Shown here: piece after piece, positions 8,213-15,480 of the stretch
Numbering within the stretch: position 1 is the first letter of the stretch
How the letters are laid out: the number at the start of each line of letters is the position of its first letter
Assembly (NCBI GenBank): GCA_001897035.1
Contig: MKRS01000210.1
Location: 1-26,084 of the forward strand
Reading direction: 5' to 3'
DNA from: Bacteroidales bacterium 45-6
GTDB lineage: Bacteria; Bacteroidota; Bacteroidia; Bacteroidales; Dysgonomonadaceae
DNA: 26,084 nucleotides
Notes under the pieces: generated by a model
The model's input: the letters and a program-made list of their open reading frames with translations, nothing else
Database searches by the model: none
Told to the model about the DNA's origin: nothing
Position numbers and translations under genes: made by a program

Positions 8213-9892
8213 ATGAAAATTTTTAAATCTACATTTCTTACGCTTCTTGCCGTGGGGACACTCATATCTTGTAGTAAGTCGTCCGACAATTTAGCTGAAT
8301 CGATTCCCGCAGGAACGCAAACCGTGACGCACATCAACATGGAGGCCCTGATTAAGAAATCGAACTACAATATTTTTGAAAATTCCACCGTAAAACGCGG
8401 AATCAATATGGCAAAAGCCATGCTGAAGAATGAGTCGGCAGTGAAGCTGATCGAAGAGTTTGAGAAAAACTCAAGCGCATTTGGAGTCACCCTCAACAAG
8501 GATGCCTATTTCTTTACCAAAGGTTCCTATTTCGGGCTCTTGCTCCCGGTGAACGATGCGAAGAAAATCAAGGAGTCACTCACCAAATTCAGTGTGGATG
8601 CCGCATCCATCAAATTAGAAAAGGGTGTATATTCCTTTTCGCAAACAGCAGCATTCAACGTGGTGTGGAACGACGAGAAACTACTGGTGCTGGTACAGCA
8701 ACCGGGATTGGGACAAGACACTACACAAATGTCTGCCACCAAATTATTGGCATTGGACAAAAAAGAGAGCATCCTATCGGACAAAAACTTTGAGAAATTC
8801 CTCAAGGAGAAGCAAGATGTCTCGATCTACTACTCTTCCAACATCTACACCGACTTGTCGTCCAAATTGGACAACTTGAGCAAGTCACCTTACAACACAG
8901 GCGCAGAGAAAACACCACAAGAAGTAGCCGAAGGATTGAAAAAAGTGGCCGAGGAATTCAAGGGAATATCTTTCGGTTCATTTGTTTCGTTCGAAAACGG
9001 AAAAATCGTTGCCCACACCAAATATTACTACGAGACTTCCGAGGCTGAAGCGAAAGTGAAGAAACTGACTGAGGAAACCACCGGAGAAATTACCGGCAAG
9101 TACCTGCAATACATCTCCCAGACTCCTATCATTTCGATTGTCGCAAACCTGAAGGGTGCCGGATATTACCAGTTCATGGAGAAAATGGGATTCTCGAAAG
9201 TCATCGATAGCTTTGCCAAAGAAAATGGCATCGACGTGAAATCGCTGGTTGAATCGGTCAACGGGAACATTGTCTTCTCGCTGAACGAACTTAGCCTGAC
9301 TCCCAAAAACAAGAACCTGAGCGAAATGGATGCCATGCTCACCATGCAAGACAACACTCCGAAACCGAAATTCAAGCTTTCGTTGCTGGCAGAACTGGCT
9401 CCTAACAATAAGATCGGAGCATTCATTGACACGCTTCTGGCAAAACAAGCAGGCGAAATGGTGAAGAAAACAAGTGACGGACAGTACTCAGTGAAAAAGG
9501 ACGATCTCGAAGGATTTTTCGGCGTGAAAAACAACACCTTCTACTTCACTACAGAAGCAACCACCGCTGCCAGCCTCGGAAATGCAACCGCTAAAAGCGC
9601 TTACGCCGACAAAGTGAAAGGCAAAAGCTGCTATCTATACGGAGACTTCCGCCCACTGAAAAAACTCGCACTCGACTATTTCACCCAGGAAGGAGGCCAG
9701 CAGGCTGCACAATACAAGGATTTGGTCACTGACGGATTGTCGCTGATCGAAACGGCTGAAGCTTATGCGAAGCCCGACCTGACCAACGAAGCGTCCGTGA
9801 ATTTTACAAACAAAACAGACAATAGTTTGGCTTCCATCTTCAAATACTTGGACAAGGTGTTGACCAAGCTGGGAGCGCAACAGGGATTATAA
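8213..9892 (+). CDS. DUF4836 family lipoprotein
   Basis: This 559-aa protein carries a lipoprotein signal with the lipobox LISC and Cys20 as the lipidated residue, so it is probably anchored in the envelope. The rest is a large soluble domain recognised as DUF4836, a family found in Bacteroidota with no known biochemical role. It contains repeated hydrophobic strands such as QTVTHINMEALIKKS near the N-terminus and a long Lys/Glu-rich middle. The ABC ATPase gene follows after only 2 bp, so the three genes 8213-11696 form one operon. Their linkage suggests an envelope process that uses an FtsX-type ABC system. No catalytic motif was recognised. Confidence 0.8.
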   Translation: MKIFKSTFLTLLAVGTLISCSKSSDNLAESIPAGTQTVTHINMEALIKKSNYNIFENSTVKRGINMAKAMLKNESAVKLIEEFEKNSSAFGVTLNKDAYFFTKGSYFGLLLPVNDAKKIKESLTKFSVDAASIKLEKGVYSFSQTAAFNVVWNDEKLLVLVQQPGLGQDTTQMSATKLLALDKKESILSDKNFEKFLKEKQDVSIYYSSNIYTDLSSKLDNLSKSPYNTGAEKTPQEVAEGLKKVAEEFKGISFGSFVSFENGKIVAHTKYYYETSEAEAKVKKLTEETTGEITGKYLQYISQTPIISIVANLKGAGYYQFMEKMGFSKVIDSFAKENGIDVKSLVESVNGNIVFSLNELSLTPKNKNLSEMDAMLTMQDNTPKPKFKLSLLAELAPNNKIGAFIDTLLAKQAGEMVKKTSDGQYSVKKDDLEGFFGVKNNTFYFTTEATTAASLGNATAKSAYADKVKGKSCYLYGDFRPLKKLALDYFTQEGGQQAAQYKDLVTDGLSLIETAEAYAKPDLTNEASVNFTNKTDNSLASIFKYLDKVLTKLGAQQGL

Positions 9893-9894
9893 AA

Positions 9895-10536
9895 ATGAAC
9901 AAAATAGTGCTATCAAATTCCAGGCCGGGGGTTTTCTTCGATCTGGAATTGCATTCTGATGTCTGGGACAAACAACTGACATTTGAAAAAGGAAAATCGT
10001 ATTTGATCGAAGCTGAATCGGGAACCGGAAAGAGTTCTCTTTTCAGCTTTATCTACGGCTACCGGAGCGATTTCTTAGGCAATATCTACTTTGACGAAAG
10101 AAGCGTCAACGACATTCCTTTCAAAGAATGGGACGAGATACGGAAAACCAAACTAAGCCTCCTGTTCCAGGAATTGAGGCTTTTCCCTGAATTGACCGCT
10201 TTCGAGAATATCGAGTTGAAAAACCAGTTGACCCAACACAAGTCTCACAAAGAAATAGAGGAGATGCTCCAACTGCTGGGCATCGGCGACAAGCGGAACA
10301 CGCCCTGCGCCAAATTGTCCTGGGGACAACAGCAGCGGGTGGCCATCATCCGGGCATTGTGCCAGCCTTACCAGTTCTTATTGTTCGACGAACCGATAAG
10401 CCACTTGGACGATAAAAACGCCGCCATCATCGCCGATCTGGTGGAAAAAGAAGCCAAAGCACAGAATGCGGGCATCATCGTCTCTTCCATCGGCAAACAG
10501 TTACCCCTACCCTATCATCAACGTTTTGCCCTATGA
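9895..10536 (+). CDS. ABC transporter ATP-binding protein, divergent
   Basis: This 213-aa ABC ATPase has a Walker A-like AESGTGKSS at 40-48 (the usual first Gly is Ala40), a Q-loop Gln at 92, the signature LSWGQQQR at 141-148 and Walker B FLLFDEP at 161-167 followed by the D-loop SHLDD. The switch (H-loop) histidine expected about 30 residues later is missing: the strand reads IIVSSIGKQ. The N-terminus is short and the A-loop region is not typical. It resembles the LolD/FtsE/MacB type that pairs with FtsX-like permeases. Its stop overlaps the permease start by 4 nt (ATGA), so translation is probably coupled. Hydrolysis may be slow or use another residue; this is inference. Confidence 0.88.
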   Translation: MNKIVLSNSRPGVFFDLELHSDVWDKQLTFEKGKSYLIEAESGTGKSSLFSFIYGYRSDFLGNIYFDERSVNDIPFKEWDEIRKTKLSLLFQELRLFPELTAFENIELKNQLTQHKSHKEIEEMLQLLGIGDKRNTPCAKLSWGQQQRVAIIRALCQPYQFLLFDEPISHLDDKNAAIIADLVEKEAKAQNAGIIVSSIGKQLPLPYHQRFAL

Positions 10537-11696
10537 AACTGGTCTGGAAACTATTAAAACAAAATATAAGCAAGACCCAGATGGCGGGGTTCTTCATCGC
10601 CAATCTGGTGGGGCTCTCCATCGTGCTGATTGCCCTTCAATTCTTCTTCGACGTGAATCCCTTTTTCTCGCAAAAGGACACCTTGTTCAAGCGGGATTTC
10701 TTTGTCATCACCAAGAAAGTGGGAATCATCGGCAACACAGGCTTTTCGCCAAAAGAAATTGATGAGATAAAACACGCCCGCTTTGTGAAGGAGCTGGGAC
10801 AATTCACCTCCTCCCAATTCAGTGTTTTCGGAGGCATCTCGCAGCAAGGGGGACAAAGTTTCAGGACGGAGATGTTCTTTGAATCGGTGCCCGACAACTT
10901 CATCGACGTGAAATCCAAAGACTGGAAGTTCTCTCCTTCCGACTCGTCGATCCCGATCATTATCCCCAAAAACTACTTGGACTTGTACAACTTCGGCTTT
11001 GCCGAAGCCCGATCCATGCCGAAAATATCGGAAGGCCTGGCAAGCTTGGTGGGGATGGACATCACCCTGATGGGCAACAACAACACCCAACAGTACCGGG
11101 GAAGCATTGCCGGGTTCTCGAACCGCATCAACACCATCCTCGTCCCCGAGAGCTTCATGACTTGGGCCAACGAACGCTACGGTAACAAGAAAAATGCGAA
11201 TCCCGCACGGCTGATATTGGAAGTGAGCAACATTGCCGATCCCCAAATCGCCACCTTCTTCAAGAGCAGAGGCTACGAAGTGGAAGGCGAAAACCAAGCC
11301 GTGGGCCGAATGGCCTTCTTCATGCGGCTGATCGTCGGCATTGTGGCCGGTGTGGGAGTGCTGATCTGCGCCTTGTCGTTCACGATCCTAATCTTGAGCA
11401 TCTACTTGTTGCTCCAAAAGAATATGCAGAAACTCCAGAACCTGCGCCTGATGGGGTATTCGAAGTCCGCAGTTTCGCGTTCGTATGAAATACTGTCTGT
11501 GGGCATCAACTTCGTGGTACTGATCGGCTCAATCGCCATCGCAGCCATCCTCCGGAACTATTATGTGGACACCATCAAAACCGTCTGGAGCGATTTCGAG
11601 CAAACAAGCATCCTGCGTGTAAGCCTGATCGGGATTGCCATCTTCGCCTTCCTGTCGGTGGTGAACGTGGTAATTATCCGAAGGAAAATAAAATAG
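10533..11696 (+). CDS. FtsX-like ABC transporter permease
   Basis: This 387-aa inner-membrane protein has the FtsX/MacB-type topology: one membrane segment near residues 19-39, a large extracytoplasmic domain of about 220 residues, and three further segments near 265-290, 320-340 and 363-383. The cytoplasmic loop after the second segment contains LQNLRLMGYSKSAVSRSYE, which matches the coupling-helix region of this family. It overlaps the ATPase gene by 4 nt and closes the DUF4836 operon. Its substrate is unknown; FtsX-like permeases act in lipoprotein export, cell-wall hydrolase control or mechanotransmission. A strong hairpin follows within 20 bp. Confidence 0.85.
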   Translation: MKLVWKLLKQNISKTQMAGFFIANLVGLSIVLIALQFFFDVNPFFSQKDTLFKRDFFVITKKVGIIGNTGFSPKEIDEIKHARFVKELGQFTSSQFSVFGGISQQGGQSFRTEMFFESVPDNFIDVKSKDWKFSPSDSSIPIIIPKNYLDLYNFGFAEARSMPKISEGLASLVGMDITLMGNNNTQQYRGSIAGFSNRINTILVPESFMTWANERYGNKKNANPARLILEVSNIADPQIATFFKSRGYEVEGENQAVGRMAFFMRLIVGIVAGVGVLICALSFTILILSIYLLLQKNMQKLQNLRLMGYSKSAVSRSYEILSVGINFVVLIGSIAIAAILRNYYVDTIKTVWSDFEQTSILRVSLIGIAIFAFLSVVNVVIIRRKIK

Positions 11697-11711
11697 CCTT
11701 TTCTTGAAAAA

Positions 11712-11760
11712 AATAGCAAAGCAGAAATTCCTCCCCCGTAGGAATTTCTGCTTTGCTATT
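11712..11760. terminator. Very strong bidirectional hairpin terminator
   Basis: A perfect 20-bp inverted repeat (11712-11731 with 11741-11760) has a 9-nt loop. An A-run lies just before it (seven A residues ending at 11713) and TTT just after, so it can stop transcription from either side. Confidence 0.8.
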
Positions 11761-11835
11761 TGGCGGAGGAAAAGATCAAGTGACAGATAATGGAATTTTC
11801 CGCCGGAACTTTCAGATTTTTCAATCCAAATCATT

Positions 11836-11843
11836 TATCTTTG
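11836..11843 (+). promoter_or_regulatory. Putative -7 element for the AI-2E family gene
   Basis: TATCTTTG matches TAnnTTTG and lies 73 nt before the start of the AI-2E permease gene, after the strong terminator. The -33 region is weak. Confidence 0.45.
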
Positions 11844-11916
11844 ACACCACAAGGAAAACTTGGATCCGGGTCGTTTCCTGAATTCAACTTTATTCAACTA
11901 ATTACCTATTGGTTAA

Positions 11917-13050
11917 ATGAATACGGACAAGATACCTTTCATTGTGCGGTTGCCGTTAGTGCTGGTCAGCATCCTTGCCATCGGCTACCTTCTGTCCATC
12001 GGGCAAATCATTTTGGCCCCGCTCACATTCGCCATGTTCACAGCAATCATGTTTCTCCCGCTTGCCAGCTTTCTGGAGAAGAAGCTGCACCTGTCGCGGG
12101 TTTGGTCCACGATGGTCTCCGTTTTGCTGCTCATCCTTGTCCTGTCGGCGATATGCTATTTCTTCGCCTACCAGCTAAGCGACTTGGTCAACGACTGGCC
12201 CAAGCTGCAAAAACAGATCGAGATCGTCTTCCACCGGGTTCAAATCTGGTTTTTCCACAGTTTCAACCTGAATCTGGACGAACAAATGCAATACCTGAAG
12301 CAAGGTGCCGAGAAATTGGCATCGACCAGCGGACTGATTATTGGGGGAACGATAAGCATATTCTCGTCGAGTGTGTTTTTCTTTTTCCTGAGCATCATTT
12401 TTTTCATGGCCGTGCTCAACTACCGCCGCATCCTGTACAAATTCATCACGAATGTGTTCACCCAAAGGCACATCGGCAAGGTGGAAGAGATTGTCTCTGA
12501 AATTCAGATCATGGTGAAGCACTATTTAGTCGGCCTCGTTACCCAAATCATCATTGTCTTCCTCCTTGTGTCGGCGTTCTTAACCGTCATGGGGGTGAAA
12601 TATGCCATCCTGTTAGGGGCAATCACCGGATTCCTGAATGTGATTCCCTATATCGGGATCAGCATATCGGCCATCATCACCTTGTTGATTTCCTTCGCAA
12701 CCGGCAGCTCGTCCAGCGCACTGATGATCGTGCTGGGTTTTCTGGCCACCCATTCCATCGACGCCAACATCACGCTACCCTTCGTGATCGGCTCGAAGGT
12801 GAAAATAAACGCCCTGTTCTCCTTTCTCGCCATCCTTGCGGGTGAAGCCCTTTGGGGAATATCGGGAATGTTCCTGTGCATCCCGGTACTGGGAGTCTTG
12901 AAAATCATTTTCGACCGGGTGGAAGACCTCCAACCTTGGGGATTGCTGATTGGGGACGACGACGTGCATCGTCATCGCCGAAAACAAAAGAAAAGCAAGA
13001 AAGTGCTTACAGAAACAGAACCGGAGGAAACAGAAGGTCAAGGGCAATAA
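11917..13050 (+). CDS. AI-2E family transporter (PerM/YdiK type)
   Basis: This 377-aa integral membrane protein has hydrophobic segments at about 10-60 (two), 68-90, 145-180 and several from 205 to 325. This is the usual layout of the AI-2E/UPF0118 family with about eight membrane segments and a soluble stretch after the third. The family hallmark near residues 228-250 is seen (LLGAITGFLNVIPYIG). Members export or exchange various small molecules, and some act as Na+/H+ antiporters; the substrate here cannot be told. The C-terminal tail from about residue 345 is highly charged (His/Arg/Lys then Glu) and likely cytoplasmic. The gene is single, with its own promoter. Confidence 0.9.
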   Translation: MNTDKIPFIVRLPLVLVSILAIGYLLSIGQIILAPLTFAMFTAIMFLPLASFLEKKLHLSRVWSTMVSVLLLILVLSAICYFFAYQLSDLVNDWPKLQKQIEIVFHRVQIWFFHSFNLNLDEQMQYLKQGAEKLASTSGLIIGGTISIFSSSVFFFFLSIIFFMAVLNYRRILYKFITNVFTQRHIGKVEEIVSEIQIMVKHYLVGLVTQIIIVFLLVSAFLTVMGVKYAILLGAITGFLNVIPYIGISISAIITLLISFATGSSSSALMIVLGFLATHSIDANITLPFVIGSKVKINALFSFLAILAGEALWGISGMFLCIPVLGVLKIIFDRVEDLQPWGLLIGDDDVHRHRRKQKKSKKVLTETEPEETEGQGQ

Positions 13051-13067
13051 ACGACGATTCGGATGGA

Positions 13068-13298
13068 ATATATCAAGAATTGAATGCAATATATGCAAAT
13101 GCAAGTGCGATATACGCAAATTCACATCGATGAAATGTTAATCAAACTTGGATATATGCAAATGAATTGTGAATATACACAAATACAAGTGCGATATATG
13201 CAAATACGAATTCAATAGATACAAATGCGGATCGAATATATACAAACGTACTAAGCTGAAATGCAAATGAAGCAGGCGTATATAAGCACCAAGTAGTA
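13068..13298. repeat. 21-bp-period tandem repeat array
   Basis: About eleven units start at 13068, 13089, 13110, 13131, 13152, 13173, 13194, 13215, 13236, 13257 and 13278, exactly 21 bp apart. The conserved core is ATATATGCAAAT or close variants; the other 9 bp are variable, and the units at 13131, 13257 and 13278 are degenerate. The array fills most of the non-coding 13051-13368 stretch between the AI-2E gene and the shared terminator. Any ORF across it shows a 7-residue repeat, which is a product of the period and not evidence of coding. Confidence 0.9.
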
Positions 13299-13368
13299 AT
13301 AATCATGAAATCAGATGGAATTTGCAGCCGCAAACGCGATGCTATTGGCTTGGGAGATACATACAATC

Positions 13369-13408
13369 AAAGTGCGGAATCATTACCTGATTCCGCACTT
13401 TATTTTTG
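13369..13408. terminator. Bidirectional terminator
   Basis: A 14-bp perfect stem (13369-13382 with 13388-13401) has a 5-nt loop and is followed by ATTTTTGG on the plus strand. It lies downstream of both the AI-2E gene and the convergent truncated gene. Confidence 0.85.
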
Positions 13409-13424
13409 GAAGACAGGCCGAACG

Positions 13425-14150
13425 CTATTTGATGGCAATTTTGGAAATCTGCTTGTAGTTCGGATGTGTACTACCAAACAAAGACCTGACATAGGACTTG
13501 ACGTTGGACGCCGTTTCAACGATACTCGTTTCGGCGCCTCGAATAATCTCCGTTCGCTTGTTTCGAGCAGCAGTAAGCTGCACGAAGGAAGAAGCAACCC
13601 TGGTATTTTTGTCTTGTAGCTCGGCAGCCAAGCTGGCCAAGGCACTCACTTTGAGTTCCTCCTCGTTGGGATTGTATGCCGGAATAGAAGAAAGCAACGA
13701 TATAAGACTCTGTAAATTGTCTATCCGGTTGCTGTAACTCATTTGGGAAACGGAAATTTGATTCACCTTTTTGCCTTCGGCCTCCATAGCTGCCTTCTCC
13801 TCATTGGTAATCTTGGTGGATGCACGTTGCCCCTTTAGTTTGCGGAAGATGGTTTGAGCAGTTTGATCGTTTTCGGCTGTGCTGTCTGATGCCTGAAGGG
13901 CGTATTTGACACGGGTAAGAAGCTGCCCAATAGCATTGAAGGCATCCTTTTGAGCATCCACGTTGGTGGAATAGGAGGAATTGGCAGCAGCATACTCGGC
14001 AAGTGCCTCTTTAGCTTGTGCAAGCAAGGCCTCCATGGCGGGAATCTTGATGCTTTCTTTGACAGGGTTGTAAGCCGATCCAAAGGAACGGATTATGATG
14101 AGTAAACTCTCAAAGTTGGCTATGTGTTCTTTGGCATAAAAAAGCGGGTA
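13425..14150 (-). pseudogene. 5'-truncated gene for a conserved helical protein
   Basis: From the first in-frame ATG (complement of 14034-14036) the product is 203 aa, Ala/Lys/Glu/Ser-rich and helical, ending SHPN-like HPNYKQISKIAIK. The same frame stays protein-like for 38 codons upstream of that ATG (including YAKEHIANFESLLIIIR and SAYNPVKESIKIPAM) until a stop at 14151-14153, with no start codon between. The true N-terminus therefore seems lost. I recall this as a Bacteroidota protein family without known function, sometimes in several copies. The break coincides with the start of AT-rich accessory DNA, so the gene was probably cut when the island arrived. Internal initiation at the ATG is possible but would remove conserved residues. 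Confidence 0.7.
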
Positions 14151-14153
14151 CTA

Positions 14154-14508
14154 TAACCTATGTTGTGAAAATTAGTCCTCAAACATGAAATATTTTTAAT
14201 AAAAATAGGGTTTGGTGGGGAGAAATGGATATATTTGCGAAATGAGGGGAAAGAAAAAGTTTTCAGTTACACGAAAGGATTGACTCCGTCAATATTCAAT
14301 TCGTGCTGCTGCTGAAAGCAAGGTATTGGATGGTTGCAAATAATAGTAGAACATTCGTAAATGGAATAAAATGTAAATCATTGTTTCTATTTTATACTTA
14401 TAAAAATCAATATGTTACCAACAATAAATACAAAATAGGCAAATCCGTTTACGAATGTTATAAGTTTCATATTTACGAATGTTGAATATGTACTTCGTAA
14501 ATTAGACG
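14154..14508. other. Non-coding left flank of the cassette array with dyad repeats
   Basis: No convincing gene lies here. It holds a TATATTTG (-7-like) at 14230-14237 pointing towards the cassettes, and copies of a 12-nt motif: AACATTCGTAAA at 14350-14361, its exact reverse complement TTTACGAATGTT at 14448-14459, and again at 14472-14483. A 9-bp inverted repeat (14471-14479 with 14494-14502) ends 5 nt before the first cassette boundary. This spacing resembles the L'/R' layout of an attC site, or the integrase sites of an attI. No AAC-type R'' box was found at the expected place, so the identity is open. Confidence 0.5.
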
Positions 14509-14559
14509 TTATATGCAAGCCTAAAAATGCCGAGCACTAACCATAATAAACAAAATTAG

Positions 14560-15480
14560 ATGCCCATAACAGAAACAGAAATAGAGAAATTAATTAGTTG
14601 CACAAAGATGTTCATGAACCATGTTCATTTTGTCCAGCAATCCTTTAATCTGCTTCCTGACAACAAGCATTATGGCACTTGCATAAACTATGTTGACTTA
14701 CAAGAGTATCGCGATGAATTTTGTAATGAATTAGTAAACACAATATCAGAGTGGGTTTATAGCCAAAAAAAAGCAGCGGAAGTAATTGACATAATGATAG
14801 GTGAAGGGAGAAGTTTTCAAAATGCACAAAACACCCTGACGACAGAAGCATTTAAAAAATTTAGAAACCATTCAACCGACAAATTATTAGTTCAAGGACA
14901 GTTTGGCGAATTGCTTTTATTCAATTTTCTGCAAAGTTTTTTCAAGAGTGTTCCTTTGCTTCGAAAGATGCCAATCACAACTTCTGTTGAGATGGAAAGA
15001 TTTGGTGCAGATGCAATTCATTACAATTACAGTGGGGGGAAAAATCTTTTCTATTTAGGCGAAGCGAAAACTTATAGTAGCAAATACAAATTTGATACAG
15101 CAATTGAAGATGCTATTGGAAGCATTTTAAAAACTTACAAAGAGCATCGTAAAGAGCTTGGTAGATATGTTTACGATTCTTTCATTGATGATGCCTTGAT
15201 TGAAGTTGCAAAAGATTATAAAAACGGAACTCTAAAAGATGTTGAACTTCATTTAGTTTCAGTTATAACTTATTGCGAAAATAAAAAGATTGAAAAGAAA
15301 AGCGAAAATCAAATCAAAGAGGATATTATTAAAATCATTGAAGAACGAGGGAAAGCCGTTGATAGAAAACTTTTTGATTCAATTGATAAAGGTTTGCATC
15401 CACGATTCAATTACATAATCCTACCAGTTTGGGAATTGGATTTGCTACTTGAACAATTTAAAAAACTAATTGGCAAATAA
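14560..15480 (+). CDS. hamA: Hachiman anti-phage defence protein HamA (DUF1837 nuclease)
   Basis: HamA is the DUF1837 effector of the Hachiman system, a PD-(D/E)XK-like nuclease held in check by the helicase HamB until phage DNA damage is sensed. The 306-aa protein shows the nuclease core GADAIHYN (Asp151) followed by YLGEAKTY (Glu168, Lys170), the D...ExK pattern. An upstream Glu117 lies in GQFGELLLF, on the helix before the core. The start at 14560 lies 51 nt inside the cassette. hamB follows with a 1-nt overlap (TAATG), so the two are translated together. Codons are much more AT-rich than in the core genes on either side. The E. coli AbpAB pair is a related system; a restriction-like role other than Hachiman is less likely given the partner. 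Confidence 0.87.
   Translation: MPITETEIEKLISCTKMFMNHVHFVQQSFNLLPDNKHYGTCINYVDLQEYRDEFCNELVNTISEWVYSQKKAAEVIDIMIGEGRSFQNAQNTLTTEAFKKFRNHSTDKLLVQGQFGELLLFNFLQSFFKSVPLLRKMPITTSVEMERFGADAIHYNYSGGKNLFYLGEAKTYSSKYKFDTAIEDAIGSILKTYKEHRKELGRYVYDSFIDDALIEVAKDYKNGTLKDVELHLVSVITYCENKKIEKKSENQIKEDIIKIIEERGKAVDRKLFDSIDKGLHPRFNYIILPVWELDLLLEQFKKLIGK

Noticed and set aside
10554..11297. 247-aa minus-strand ORF opposite the permease
   Set aside because: Shadow of the FtsX-like permease; composition is His/Gly-rich as expected from the reverse frame.
13068..13298. CRISPR array
   Set aside because: The units are contiguous with a 21-bp period and a 12-bp core; there are no repeat-spacer units of CRISPR length and no cas genes nearby.
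13142..13366. Minus-strand ORF with a 7-residue repeat (FVYI/FAYI type)
   Set aside because: The repeat is a direct result of the 21-bp DNA period; all frames across the array show 7-residue repeats, and there is no family match or start context.
14242..14283. 13-codon ORF (MRGKKKFSVTRKD) after the -7-like TATATTTG
   Set aside because: Too short and without a recognisable product; it may be a leader peptide or a remnant, but nothing in the sequence decides this.
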